Assembly (NCBI RefSeq): GCF_028823615.1
Contig: NZ_JAPEHT010000019.1
Coordinates: forward strand, 1 to 35,608
Source of the DNA: Planococcus sp. A6
GTDB taxonomy: Bacteria > Bacillota > Bacilli > Bacillales_A > Planococcaceae
Length of the DNA: 35,608 bases
Direction of reading: 5' to 3'
The notes beneath the pieces are model-generated. The model did not search any database, was not told the origin of the DNA, and worked only from the letters and a program-made list of their open reading frames with translations. Each line of letters begins with the position of its first letter. The first letter of the stretch is position 1. A program made the position numbers and the translations under genes. Positions 7,190 to 15,599 of the stretch are shown here, in pieces.

Positions 7190-8863
7190 ATGGTCGTCTT
7201 GAAAGGTGCCGCACCGAGCGGCGAACGCAATTTCTATGAAAATGACGAGACCTTGAAGAAAATATTGGGACAACAACTGCCGGAGGATTTTCTCCGCTAT
7301 GCACAACGTGAGCTGCAATCATTCGGCAAACTTGCTGCGGGCGATATCGACGAACGCGCACGCTATACCGACCGGGAAGGCGCACCGAAGCTCGAGAAAT
7401 ACAACCGTCTCGGCGAAGACATTTCACACGTCTGGGTCAATGAAGGCTATAAAAAGACAGTCGATGAAACCTACAGAACCGGTATTGTCGGCTATGTCCA
7501 TAAGGAAATTCCGGAGCTTGGGAGAAAAGGCAATTACGTTTACAGCTTTTCGCAAGGCTATTTATTATCGCAATCGGAACCCGGCTTTTATTGTCCGGTG
7601 ACGTTGACGATGGCGACAGCTTATTTACTTGACCATTATGCAGATGAAGCACTGAAGAGAAAGTTCATGCCGCATGTCTGTGCGACAGGGGACACGGAAT
7701 TATTTGAAGGAGCGACTTTCTTGACTGAACGCCAGGGCGGTTCGGATGTCGGGGCGAATGTCGTGCAGGCCCTTGAGACCGATGACGGTTACCGCTTATA
7801 CGGGGAAAAATATTTCGCGTCGAATGCCGGTATGGCGGGGGTGGCGATGGTGCTCGCCCGCATGCCAGGGGCACAGGAAGGGTCGAAGGGGCTGACATTG
7901 TTCGCGGTGCCGTGGAAAGTGGACGGCGAACTGAACGGGATCAAGATTCGCCGCTTGAAAGACAAGCTCGGTGTACGAGCGGTGCCTTCCGGCGAAGTCG
8001 AGTTCGACGGTGCGAAAGCATATATCGTCGGCGACCCGAAACATGGCCTTAAGTATATGATGGAAGCGTTGAACTTGTCGCGCATCTGCAACGCGGTCGC
8101 CTCGATTGGCATCATGAAGCGCGCGCTTGATGAAGCAGCGGAATACGCCGAACGCCGCAACGCGTTTGGAAAAAAACTCACCGATTTCCCGATGGTGCAG
8201 GACAGCCTGATGAAGCTGCGTGCCAAGCAGGAATTTGAAACAGCGGCAATCTTCGATTTGATTGGCTTGTACGACCACGTCACAGAGGGCAGCGCGACAC
8301 AAGAAGAACAAGTACTGAACCGCTTACTCATCGCGATTTTAAAGAAAGAATCAGCGGAACAGGCGATCCATTTCTCTCACGAAGCGATCGAGATGCACGG
8401 CGGCAATGGCTATATCGAGGATTTTGTCACACCGCGCCTATTGCGCGACGCACAAGTGCTCACCGTTTGGGAAGGCACGGCAAATATTCTTGGGCTCGAG
8501 CTGATCCGCCTCGTTAATAAATTATCAGCGCATGAAATATTCATCGACCATATCCAAAAACGCTTGGTAAAGCTGCAGGCGAGCGCTGATGTGGAATTGC
8601 TGAAAGAGAAAACGAAAGAGCTTAGTGAGGAGCTGACGGCGTTTGCCGGATTCGATGCGGCGCTGCAAAGCTTCGAGGCGAAGAGCCTAATGAAGAAAAT
8701 GGCGCAGCTTTTCGAGAACACTGTCGCGCTTGAATGGGCTGAAAAACATGGCGGCATGTATGCGCCGCTTGCGGAAATTTTCACCGAAGTGACATGGAAC
8801 ACAAGAACAATAGGAGGGGAAATGAAGACCGTGAACTATTTTAAAGAAGTGATGGATAAGTAA
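7190..8863 (+). CDS. AidB-type acyl-CoA dehydrogenase
   Basis: A 557-residue FAD-dependent acyl-CoA dehydrogenase of the long AidB class. It has the segment FYCPVTLTMATAYLL, the FAD/substrate loop LTERQGGSDV (about 177-186), RLKDKLGVRAVPSGEVEF, MHGGNGYI (about 401-408) and VWEGTANI (about 426-433), each with a close counterpart in E. coli AidB, plus a C-terminal helical extension. AidB proteins differ from ordinary acyl-CoA dehydrogenases in having an extra N-terminal domain and poorly known substrates. The ATG follows the ligase stop with no gap. Operon position suggests oxidation of the CoA ester made by the ligase. DNA repair, reported for E. coli AidB, is less likely here. Confidence 0.88.
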   Translation: MVVLKGAAPSGERNFYENDETLKKILGQQLPEDFLRYAQRELQSFGKLAAGDIDERARYTDREGAPKLEKYNRLGEDISHVWVNEGYKKTVDETYRTGIVGYVHKEIPELGRKGNYVYSFSQGYLLSQSEPGFYCPVTLTMATAYLLDHYADEALKRKFMPHVCATGDTELFEGATFLTERQGGSDVGANVVQALETDDGYRLYGEKYFASNAGMAGVAMVLARMPGAQEGSKGLTLFAVPWKVDGELNGIKIRRLKDKLGVRAVPSGEVEFDGAKAYIVGDPKHGLKYMMEALNLSRICNAVASIGIMKRALDEAAEYAERRNAFGKKLTDFPMVQDSLMKLRAKQEFETAAIFDLIGLYDHVTEGSATQEEQVLNRLLIAILKKESAEQAIHFSHEAIEMHGGNGYIEDFVTPRLLRDAQVLTVWEGTANILGLELIRLVNKLSAHEIFIDHIQKRLVKLQASADVELLKEKTKELSEELTAFAGFDAALQSFEAKSLMKKMAQLFENTVALEWAEKHGGMYAPLAEIFTEVTWNTRTIGGEMKTVNYFKEVMDK

Positions 8864-8864
8864 A

Positions 8865-8902
8865 AAAATCACCCGCTCCAATTTTTTGCAGCGGGTGATT
8901 TT
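8865..8902. terminator. Terminator after the MerR-ligase-dehydrogenase operon
   Basis: A perfect 13-bp stem, AAAATCACCCGCT (8865-8877) with AGCGGGTGATTTT (8890-8902), encloses a T-rich loop. It could act on both strands. Confidence 0.85.
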
Positions 8903-9024
8903 CTGTCTAGTAAGCAGTCAGGCATATGGTAAGCTGAATTCAGGAGTGACAATAGACATACAACAGCAGAACCTTTTCATCCAGCAAGCGTCCAGTTATT
9001 AACATATTGAAAAGGGGTGGGCAG

Positions 9025-9216
9025 ATGGGCTTCTGGTACATGCTGTTGTTATTCATCGGAATTTGTTTGTTTTTTGCAGGGATTTTGCCGAAAAGAGGAT
9101 TTCCGCTCGTTGTGAAAACCGGCTTGCTCGTTGGCGGTGCTCTATGCATTGGCTTTTCCTTATTCATGTTCTCGCCGGGGAGCGCGGAAATCATGGCGGA
9201 TTTGCTTGGTTTATAA
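9025..9216 (+). CDS. Small two-helix membrane protein
   Basis: A 63-residue protein with two hydrophobic helices, about 4-21 (WYMLLLFIGICLFFAGIL) and 29-48 (VVKTGLLVGGALCIGFSLFMF), separated by PKRGFP. The ATG at 9025 is preferred to an upstream TTG because AAAGGGGTGGG lies just before it. It precedes the phosphatase pair by 21 bp and may share their transcript. No family recognised. Confidence 0.7.
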   Translation: MGFWYMLLLFIGICLFFAGILPKRGFPLVVKTGLLVGGALCIGFSLFMFSPGSAEIMADLLGL

Positions 9217-9237
9217 ACGGAAATGGAGTGATTTCAA

Positions 9238-9786
9238 GTGACGAAGATTTACATCATCCGGCATTGTGCCGCTTCTGGACAGGAGCCGGGGGCAGAGCTT
9301 ACGGAAACCGGAATGGCACAAGCTATAGAATTAAGCGGATTTTTGAGTGAGCTGGGGATCGAGCGGATTGTCTCGAGCCCGTATACGCGAGCCGTCCAAT
9401 CGATCGCACCGTTAGCAGAAGCGTTGGCTGTAGAAATCGAAACCGATGAGCGTTTGAAAGAACGGGTCTTGAGTTCAGGAAACCTTCCCGATTGGTTCGA
9501 ACGCTTGAAGAGCACGTTTGATGACCACGAGCTTGTGCTTGAAGGCGGAGAATCCAGCAGACAGGCACTGGACCGTATTTCACAAGTCGTGGAAGAGCTT
9601 GAAAAAAGTGGCCAAACAGCAGCAATCGTTACTCACGGTAATATTATGGCTTTGCTTCTGTCGTGTTATGTAGAGGGCTTCGGATTTGAAGGATGGCGTG
9701 CTTTAAGCAATCCGGATGTGTTTGTTTTAACTGATGCGCCAGATGGAAAGAGCGGGGAACGATTGTGGAATGAGGAATCTCGATGA
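9238..9786 (+). CDS. Histidine phosphatase family protein
   Basis: A 182-residue member of the phosphoglycerate mutase-like histidine phosphatase superfamily. The N-terminal motif is IIRHCAASGQ: His9 is the phospho-acceptor, but the usual RHG reads RHC here. SSPYTRAVQS supplies the second arginine, the acid Glu lies in LEGGESS, and the second histidine is in VTHGN. The fold dephosphorylates small metabolites or phosphoproteins; the substrate is unknown. It starts with GTG at 9238 after GGAGTG. It overlaps the following HAD gene by 4 bp (ATGA), so the two phosphatases are translationally coupled. Confidence 0.85.
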   Translation: MTKIYIIRHCAASGQEPGAELTETGMAQAIELSGFLSELGIERIVSSPYTRAVQSIAPLAEALAVEIETDERLKERVLSSGNLPDWFERLKSTFDDHELVLEGGESSRQALDRISQVVEELEKSGQTAAIVTHGNIMALLLSCYVEGFGFEGWRALSNPDVFVLTDAPDGKSGERLWNEESR

Positions 9787-10448
9787 TTCAAGCGGTGCTG
9801 TTTGATTTGGACGGGACCTTGCTCAATCGGGATGCTTCAGTGGTGTCGTTTATCGACGATCAATACGAACGGATGCATGGATCTCTCGGGCATATTCCAA
9901 AGGACGTGTATGCCGAGCGCTTTATTGAATTGGACAGGCGGGGCTATGTGTGGAAAGACCGGGTCTATGCCCAGTTGATCCAGGAATTTGACATCGAACA
10001 GACAACGGTGGAACTTTTATTGGAAGATTATCTCGCCCATTTTCGTTTCCATTGCCATCCTTTCGATGGCCTTCAAGCAATGCTGGAGAGCTTGAAACAA
10101 CAAGGCGTGAAGCTAGGAATTATCTCGAATGGCAAAGGAAAGTTCCAGATGGATAATATTAAAGCCTTGGGAATCGAGAAGTGGTTTGATGTGATCTTGA
10201 TTTCTGAAAGCGAGAATTTAAGAAAGCCCGATCCGCGGATTTTTGAAAGAGCGATGGCCAGCTTGAATGCCTTGCCTTCCCACAGTTTGTTTGTCGGGGA
10301 TCATCCAACGACGGATGTAGAGGCCGCTAAAAATGCCGGCATGATCGGGGTATGGAAGAAAGATGCTGGGTGGAATGAAGCCGCGGCGGATTATGCTATA
10401 GATGAGTTGGACGAAGTGAATAGGATCGTCCAAGAGTTAAATGCATAA
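9783..10448 (+). CDS. HAD-superfamily hydrolase
   Basis: A 221-residue haloacid dehalogenase-fold phosphatase. Motif I is FDLDGTL (Asp8 nucleophile, Asp10 acid/base), motif II is IISNG, Lys is in LRKPDPRIF (motif III), and motif IV is GDHPTTD. The helical cap lies between motifs I and II (about 17-90), as in the phosphoglycolate phosphatase/beta-phosphoglucomutase group. It overlaps the histidine phosphatase gene upstream by 4 bp. A specific substrate cannot be assigned. Confidence 0.88.
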   Translation: MIQAVLFDLDGTLLNRDASVVSFIDDQYERMHGSLGHIPKDVYAERFIELDRRGYVWKDRVYAQLIQEFDIEQTTVELLLEDYLAHFRFHCHPFDGLQAMLESLKQQGVKLGIISNGKGKFQMDNIKALGIEKWFDVILISESENLRKPDPRIFERAMASLNALPSHSLFVGDHPTTDVEAAKNAGMIGVWKKDAGWNEAAADYAIDELDEVNRIVQELNA

Positions 10449-10503
10449 AATCAACTTTTGTAGAAGCTAGGTTTCATCAAACTTGCAAAGGAAGTGGCGG
10501 TGC

Positions 10504-10797
10504 ATGAAAGCAGTCTTATTATGGGGCAATTTATTGTTCAGCGGCTTTATGGCCATTTCGATTTCCATGTTTTTTGCGGAAGGGGCCATCGCGGAGAACT
10601 ACACGGACAAGCGCTTCGTTGCACCTGAATTTCTCTGGATGATTCCGCTATGGGTAGTGGAGGCAATTTTAGTCGTGATCTATTTCTATAAGAAGAAAGC
10701 AGAATCGGTTTCCTACCCAGTCATTTTATTGATTAACCTCGCGCTGTGGGTGAGCATTTTCCTCAGCGCATGGGTATGCCTGCGCTGGGCAGTTTAG
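10504..10797 (+). CDS. Small membrane protein, three predicted helices
   Basis: A 97-residue protein with hydrophobic segments at about 3-23 (AVLLWGNLLFSGFMAISISMFF), 42-60 (FLWMIPLWVVEAILVVIYF) and 70-93 (VILLINLALWVSIFLSAWVCL). The ATG at 10504 is chosen over an upstream TTG because AAAGGAAG lies 9-10 nt before it. No family recognised. It stands between the HAD gene and the flavin oxidoreductase, same strand, without a clear terminator on either side. Confidence 0.7.
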   Translation: MKAVLLWGNLLFSGFMAISISMFFAEGAIAENYTDKRFVAPEFLWMIPLWVVEAILVVIYFYKKKAESVSYPVILLINLALWVSIFLSAWVCLRWAV

Positions 10798-10893
10798 CTT
10801 CAGTGACACAATGAAATGCGATCTCTGAGCATTTTCGTACGCCTTCCGAAATTTGAGCGTTACAATAGGGGAGGTAAAGGAGTGCTTATAGAT

Positions 10894-11901
10894 ATGACAC
10901 AAAAAACATTTCAGCAGATTCCTGTGGCGGTGCTCGATTTGGCGCCAGTCAATGAAGGCAGCAACGCAACGGAATCATTTGCAAATAGCGTAGAACTTGC
11001 GCAGCACGTAGAGAAACTTGGATTTAACCGCTACTGGCTGGCGGAGCACCACAATATGCCAGGCATCGGCAGCTCGGCAACGTCTGTGTTGATCGGGCAT
11101 ATCGCCGGAAAAACCAACTCGATCCGCGTCGGTTCAGGCGGCGTCATGCTGCCAAACCACGCACCTTTGGTCATTGCGGAGCAATTCGGGACGCTCGCGT
11201 CATTGTATCCGGATCGCATCGACCTCGGCCTTGGCCGTGCGCCTGGCAGTGACCAGGCGACCGCTTATGCTTTGCGCCGTACGCTACACAGCACAGGTGA
11301 TGAATTCCCACAGCAAGTGATGGAATTGGAGAATTATTTCTCCGATAAACCGGTCGGCCGTGTCAAAGCGTACCCGGGAACAGGCATGGACATTCCGCTC
11401 TGGCTACTGGGCTCGAGTGGATTCAGCGCACAACTCGCTGCGCAAAAAGGCTTGCCGTTTTCATTCGCCAGCCATTTCGCTCCGGACTTCACGATGCAGG
11501 CGCTGCAGTTGTACCACCAAAACTTCAAGCCATCTGCCGCTTTGAAAAGCCCGTATGCAATGGTTGGCGTGTCACTGATTGTGGCTGATACGCAGGAGCG
11601 TGCAGAATGGCTCGCCACTTCTTCGCAACAGCAGATGTTCGCATTGATGAAAGGCGAACCGACGACTTTCCAACCGCCGATTGATGATCTTGGCTCGGTA
11701 TGGACGCCACGTGAAATTGTCATGTTCCGGGATAAACTGAAATCCGAATCGATGATTGTCGGCACGCCAGAAGTGGTGCGCGAGAAGCTTGAAGCATTTG
11801 TCTCGAAAACCCGCGCCAACGAAGTCATCGTCAATTCACCAATTTTCTATCAGGAAGACCGCCTGCATTCATATTCGTTGCTTGCGGAAATGATGGAATA
11901 A
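10894..11901 (+). CDS. LLM-class (luciferase-like) flavin-dependent oxidoreductase
   Basis: A 335-residue TIM-barrel protein of the bacterial luciferase-like family, using FMN or F420. Recognisable segments are [15 protein letters not shown] at the N-terminus, [26 protein letters not shown], the FMN-region [42 protein letters not shown], and [25 protein letters not shown]. These match the group represented by many Bacillus alkanal monooxygenase-like proteins of unknown substrate. The ATG at 10894 fits the family start; a GTG at 10882 with GGGGAGG upstream is an alternative. It ends at a strong terminator. Confidence 0.88.
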   Translation: MTQKTFQQIPVAVLDLAPVNEGSNATESFANSVELAQHVEKLGFNRYWLAEHHNMPGIGSSATSVLIGHIAGKTNSIRVGSGGVMLPNHAPLVIAEQFGTLASLYPDRIDLGLGRAPGSDQATAYALRRTLHSTGDEFPQQVMELENYFSDKPVGRVKAYPGTGMDIPLWLLGSSGFSAQLAAQKGLPFSFASHFAPDFTMQALQLYHQNFKPSAALKSPYAMVGVSLIVADTQERAEWLATSSQQQMFALMKGEPTTFQPPIDDLGSVWTPREIVMFRDKLKSESMIVGTPEVVREKLEAFVSKTRANEVIVNSPIFYQEDRLHSYSLLAEMME

Positions 11902-11905
11902 CCTG

Positions 11906-11933
11906 AGCACCAGCCCTGAGCTGGTGCTTTTTT
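11906..11933 (+). terminator. Terminator after LLM oxidoreductase
   Basis: A perfect 9-bp stem AGCACCAGC (11906-11914) / GCTGGTGCT (11920-11928), loop CCTGA, followed by a T run to 11933. Confidence 0.9.
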
Positions 11934-11938
11934 CAATA

Positions 11939-11970
11939 GAAAATCCCCCTCCGGTTAAGAAGGGGGGGCA
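11939..11970 (-). terminator. Terminator of the acidic repeat protein gene
   Basis: CCCCCT (11945-11950) pairs with AGGGGG (11961-11966); read on the minus strand it is followed by ATTTTC. It lies just beyond the minus-strand stop at 11972. Confidence 0.65.
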
Positions 11971-11971
11971 A

Positions 11972-12244
11972 TCAGTGAAGGTCTCGGGATTTGGCTTCGT
12001 CGTGCTTCATGATTTGCATTTCGATATCTTCATCGTTCCGTGCATAGTCTGGGCCGCCTTCGCCGATCATGTTCAAGATCGAATCGAATTCCTCAGCGAG
12101 CCAATCTCTCAATTCCTTCGGTTCTGTGTCTTCGTCGATTCTTGCATAGTCCGGGCCGCCTTCGCCGATCATGTTCAAAATCGCATTGAACTCTTCGTCG
12201 AGCCGCAATTCGACTTCTTTCCGTTCTACCCATTTGCGTTCCAT
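11972..12244 (-). CDS. Acidic protein with a 34-residue internal duplication
   Basis: A 90-residue, strongly acidic, probably cytosolic protein. Residues 16-41 and 50-75 are near-identical copies offset by exactly 34 residues (102 bp). Their shared core ILNMIGEGGPDYAR (22-35 and 56-69) is unchanged, and each core is followed by a DEDxE tail. AGGAGGAGG lies just before the ATG, and a TATAAT box is at 12306-12311 on the same strand. I do not recognise the family. The conserved core repeated twice suggests a binding module. The opposite strand is also open here, but it lacks a comparable start signal. Confidence 0.75.
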   Translation of the reverse strand: MERKWVERKEVELRLDEEFNAILNMIGEGGPDYARIDEDTEPKELRDWLAEEFDSILNMIGEGGPDYARNDEDIEMQIMKHDEAKSRDLH

Positions 12245-12394
12245 GACGATATCCTCCTCCTGTTAAAATCGCAAGAACGACGGACCATCTCTATATTCAT
12301 CTTTTATTATACAGATTATTCTGTCTTTTTAATATTAATTTGACTTGAAGGACTGAAACGATTTTTGCCGAAATGAACCATCAAGGAAAGGTGT

Positions 12395-13171
12395 GTGGCA
12401 GCAGTGAAAAATGCGATAAAAGAACTGGTTGGCGAGTCTTCAGGCCGTGTCAGTGTGGCAATTAAATTCCGGTCAAGCCGAGTGAACATCAATAGCGGTG
12501 ACACGATGCGTGCAGCCAGTACAATCAAATTGGCCCTTTTATTCGAAGCGTGCCGTCAAATCGCAAATGGCACGCTATCGGGCGACCGGAAAATTGCATT
12601 CGGGGACAAGCCGACTGGAGGAGCAGGCGTGCTGGACCATCTGCCATCACTTAAAGAATTAGCCTTATGGGATGTATTGACCTTGATGATTATCGTTTCC
12701 GATAATACCGCCTCGAATGCGGTGCTGGAGTTGCTTGGGAAAGATGCCGTTAACCAGGCGTGCAACGCGCTGGATTTGCAAAATACACGAATCGAACGGA
12801 AATTCATGGATTTCCAAGCGGCTGAAAAAGGGCTTGATAACCGGACCAGTGCAAGCGATATGGTTTGTCTATTGGAAGCTTTCCTGATGCAAGGCGTCTT
12901 GCCGGAGCGGGAGCGAAAACGGGCCATGGAAATATTGGGCAATCAGCAAAGCCGCAAACTGACAGCGGCGATCGAAGAAGAGGCCGTGCAGTTTTACGGC
13001 AAAGCCGGTGAACTGGCTGGCCTGCAGGCGGATGTCGGGATTTTAGTGGAAGGAGAAAATGTCGCCATGGCTGCAATTTTCGTGGAAGGGGCAGGTAATC
13101 CACTGGAAGCCCATCATTTGATCGCGAATATCGGGCTCTTAATCCATCAACAGATGAAATCGGCCACTTAA
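12395..13171 (+). CDS. Serine hydrolase of the class A beta-lactamase fold, cytosolic
   Basis: A 258-residue penicillin-recognising-enzyme-type hydrolase. SxxK is Ser42-Thr-Ile-Lys45 (the acylated serine and its base) and SDN is at 102-104. The third motif, normally KTG, reads KAG at 203-205. A clear Glu166-type omega-loop motif (ExxLN) is not evident. There is no signal peptide, unlike secreted beta-lactamases, so a role against beta-lactams in the cell wall space is doubtful. An intracellular esterase or amidase is more likely. It starts with GTG after AAGGAAAGG. It appears monocistronic and is followed by a two-way terminator. Confidence 0.82.
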   Translation: MAAVKNAIKELVGESSGRVSVAIKFRSSRVNINSGDTMRAASTIKLALLFEACRQIANGTLSGDRKIAFGDKPTGGAGVLDHLPSLKELALWDVLTLMIIVSDNTASNAVLELLGKDAVNQACNALDLQNTRIERKFMDFQAAEKGLDNRTSASDMVCLLEAFLMQGVLPERERKRAMEILGNQQSRKLTAAIEEEAVQFYGKAGELAGLQADVGILVEGENVAMAAIFVEGAGNPLEAHHLIANIGLLIHQQMKSAT

Positions 13172-13181
13172 GGAATTTTAA

Positions 13182-13218
13182 AAATCCCCCTGGCCAATTT
13201 CTAGGCGAGGGGGGATTT
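13182..13218. terminator. Bidirectional terminator between convergent genes
   Basis: AAATCCCCC (13182-13190) pairs with GGGGGATTT (13210-13218) around an interrupted loop. It serves both the hydrolase and the convergent membrane-anchored protein gene. Confidence 0.75.
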
Positions 13219-13222
13219 AGGC

Positions 13223-14101
13223 TTATTCAGCTAAATACTGTTGCATCGATTCAAAAAAGCGTGAAGATGTCTGCTCGAACCATTCAGAATACACCGATTC
13301 CGGATCTTCTGGAATGGTATAGGCAAGCTCGGTCCGCAAATCATCCGTCAAGGCCATCTTTTGGCGCGGGCCATCCGGCGTCAACCAATTGAATTGCGCG
13401 CGGCGGTTGGCGTTGGCGAATTGGACCCAATCGGTCTCGGTTTCAGATGAGTCGAACAGCGCTTCGCTTGAAATGAGCATCCAGCTTTCGCTTTGGTGTT
13501 TCGGCGGGAGCCATAAGCTCTTTTCCATCACGCCTTCTTCGACAGGGAAATCGTAGATCTCATGGCGCAGTTCCTGCACGCGTTCACCGTTTCCAAGCGA
13601 CAAGCCACGGGACACATAGATATTGCCTTGCAAGGTTTCGGTGTCTGCGCTGCGAATGACGCCGAACGGGTTGCGCGTGGCATCAGTGCCGTAGGTTTCT
13701 TCCTCTTGCTGCAGCATCGTGTCTTCATTCCAGCGGGTAATCATGGCATCTTCCACACCGCTGCGGTTCATCGAAAACGTAAACGGCATCCAGCCGGTAT
13801 TTTCGACTTTGTCGAAGAGGAGGACATCACCGTTGGGCAAAGTTTCTTCCGTAATGGCCAGCGAACCGATTGACAGGGTCAGGAAGGTCAAAGGATAGAT
13901 GTCAGTGGTGACATTTCCGTCTGTTTCCGTCTGTACTTTGCCGAGCGTGATGAAGGTCGGCTTGTCGATGCTGAGCTCAACGTCTTCGTGGGTATAAAGA
14001 GTTTCTTCATTTTTCAAAAACATGACTGCTGTAAAAATGATCAGCGCCATGAAAAACAAAGTAATAATCAATATGACAATCTTTCTGAACAAAATTTCCA
14101 C
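13223..14101 (-). CDS. Membrane-anchored protein of unknown function
   Basis: A 292-residue protein with one N-terminal membrane helix (about 8-29, VILIITLFFMALIIFTAVMFL) and a long, mostly acidic outside domain. The outside part mixes beta-strand-like stretches (PTFITLGKVQTETDGNVTTDIYPL) with a C-terminal helical region ending ESMQQYLAE. I see no catalytic motif, lipobox or sortase signal, and recognise no family. The start follows GAGGTGG. It lies downstream of the amino acid ABC operon on the same strand with about 90 bp between and only a weak hairpin, so limited read-through is possible. Confidence 0.8.
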   Translation of the reverse strand: MEILFRKIVILIITLFFMALIIFTAVMFLKNEETLYTHEDVELSIDKPTFITLGKVQTETDGNVTTDIYPLTFLTLSIGSLAITEETLPNGDVLLFDKVENTGWMPFTFSMNRSGVEDAMITRWNEDTMLQQEEETYGTDATRNPFGVIRSADTETLQGNIYVSRGLSLGNGERVQELRHEIYDFPVEEGVMEKSLWLPPKHQSESWMLISSEALFDSSETETDWVQFANANRRAQFNWLTPDGPRQKMALTDDLRTELAYTIPEDPESVYSEWFEQTSSRFFESMQQYLAE

Positions 14102-14193
14102 CTCAAATTTCGGGTATTTCCTGCACTACCGATTATAGCACGAGGGAAACCCGAAAACGGGTGGAGTTTTGAGCATCACATGAACGTTTCCCG

Positions 14194-14916
14194 TTACAGT
14201 ACTTTATCCAGGAAATCGCGTGCGCGTTCGCTCGCCGGGTGTTTGAAAAAGCTTTCAGGCTCGCCTTCTTCGACAAGGACGCCATGGTCCAAAAACAAGA
14301 CGCGGTCTGCGACTTCTCTGGCAAAGCCCATCTCATGGGTGACAACGACCATCGTCATGCCGGATTTTGCAAGATCTTTCATGACCTCTAATACTTCCTT
14401 GACCATTTCCGGGTCGAGTGCCGAGGTCGGCTCATCGAACAGCATGAGTTCCGGTTCCATGGCAAGTGCGCGTGCAATCGCGACACGCTGCTTCTGGCCG
14501 CCGGACAAGCTATTTGGGTAAGCATCGGCTTTTTGAGCCAGGCCTACGCGCTCGAGCAATTGGCGCGCCTTTTCTTCGGCGTCGTATTTTTTGACGCCTT
14601 TCGCTTTCATCGGGGCATACATTAAATTTTCCAGCACCGTCATATGGGGAAAGAGATGGAAATGCTGAAACACCATGCCGATTTGCTGGCGGATTTTATG
14701 AATTTCTTTTTTGGAGGCGGTCAAGTTCTTGCCGTTGATTTCGATGCTTCCTGAGCTCGGTGTCTCCAGTAAATTCAAGCAGCGCAGAAAAGTCGATTTG
14801 CCGGAGCCGGACGGGCCGATGATCGCGACAACTTCGCCTTTTTGGATGCTGGTTGAAATATCGCTCAATACGAGGTTGTCCCCGAATTTTTTCGATAAGG
14901 CTTGTACATCAATCAC
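14194..14916 (-). CDS. artR: Amino acid ABC transporter ATP-binding protein (ArtR/GlnQ type)
   Basis: A 240-residue ATPase that drives uptake through the ArtQ-like permease. Walker [10 protein letters not shown] is at 34-42, the Q-loop in [11 protein letters not shown] near 82-91, signature LSGGQ at 137-141, Walker B ELMLFDEP at 156-163, and the switch histidine in VVTHEMGFA. Sequence and length match the polar amino acid family; B. subtilis ArtR is the same length. It overlaps the permease gene by 8 bp. The symbol assumes arginine, based on the three matching subunit sizes and a candidate ARG box; glutamine or cystine remain possible. Confidence 0.85.
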   Translation of the reverse strand: MIDVQALSKKFGDNLVLSDISTSIQKGEVVAIIGPSGSGKSTFLRCLNLLETPSSGSIEINGKNLTASKKEIHKIRQQIGMVFQHFHLFPHMTVLENLMYAPMKAKGVKKYDAEEKARQLLERVGLAQKADAYPNSLSGGQKQRVAIARALAMEPELMLFDEPTSALDPEMVKEVLEVMKDLAKSGMTMVVVTHEMGFAREVADRVLFLDHGVLVEEGEPESFFKHPASERARDFLDKVL

Positions 14917-15568
14917 TAAGCTTCAATCTCCTTTCGACCATGCGTCCGATTACCGTTAAGCCCATGACCAGGCACCAATAGATCAGGCCGACAAACAATA
15001 GCGGCTCAAAGTTGCGGAACAAGTCTGCCCCGACCACTTGGGCGCGGCGCATCAAGTCCAGATAGCCGATCGTCGAGACGATGGCGGATTCTTTCGTCAA
15101 GGTAATGAATTCATTCATCAAGGCAGGCAGGATATTCTTCAGTGCTTGCGGTAAGATAATGTCTTTCATCATCGCGCCGTACGGGACGCCAAGAGCCTGT
15201 GCTGCTTCGAGCTGGCCTTTGTCGACCGCTTGGATACCGGCGCGGATGATTTCCGAAATATAAGCGGAGGAGTTCAATCCGAACGCGAGAATTGCAGATA
15301 GAAACGGCGAGATGTCATAGCCGGTCAATTGAGGGATCGAGTAATAAATGATCATCAGCTGCAAAATAAGCGGCGTTCCGCGAAAAATCGACGTATAAGC
15401 ATCGGCGAACCATCTCAGCGGCTTTGCTGAACCGATTTTAAACAGTGCCAGCAAGGTCCCGAGAATGGAGCCGAGAATGATTGCGAAAAAGACGAATTTT
15501 AAAGTCACCCAAATCCCTTCGAGCATGAAGGGGATATACGGGACGATTTGTGAAAAATCAAGATTCAT
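14909..15568 (-). CDS. artQ: Amino acid ABC transporter permease (ArtQ/GlnP type)
   Basis: A 219-residue inner-membrane permease of the His/Glu/Gln/Arg family. About five membrane helices are visible, starting with [26 protein letters not shown]. The EAA loop that docks the ATPase is [34 protein letters not shown] at about 140-173. It probably forms a homodimer. It begins 31 bp after the binding-protein gene and overlaps the ATPase gene. Length equals B. subtilis ArtQ. Confidence 0.85.
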   Translation of the reverse strand: MNLDFSQIVPYIPFMLEGIWVTLKFVFFAIILGSILGTLLALFKIGSAKPLRWFADAYTSIFRGTPLILQLMIIYYSIPQLTGYDISPFLSAILAFGLNSSAYISEIIRAGIQAVDKGQLEAAQALGVPYGAMMKDIILPQALKNILPALMNEFITLTKESAIVSTIGYLDLMRRAQVVGADLFRNFEPLLFVGLIYWCLVMGLTVIGRMVERRLKLSD

Positions 15569-15599
15569 AACAGTTCCAACTCTTTTCTAAAGGCGAATT

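Noticed and set aside
7789-8331. Two overlapping minus-strand open frames of 180 and 171 codons
   Set aside because: They lie inside the AidB-type dehydrogenase gene, have Ser/Arg-rich or Cys/His-rich shadow composition and no start signals.
11924-12343. Long plus-strand open frame of 139 codons
   Set aside because: It is the mirror of the duplicated acidic protein gene on the minus strand, which has AGGAGGAGG before its ATG and a plausible composition. The plus frame is rich in Phe/Val/His runs and overlaps the LLM gene terminator.
13988-14521. Plus-strand open frame of 177 codons
   Set aside because: It spans the junction of two minus-strand genes and an intergenic gap, and is Ser/Arg/Lys-rich. 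It is explained by the ATPase gene in another frame.
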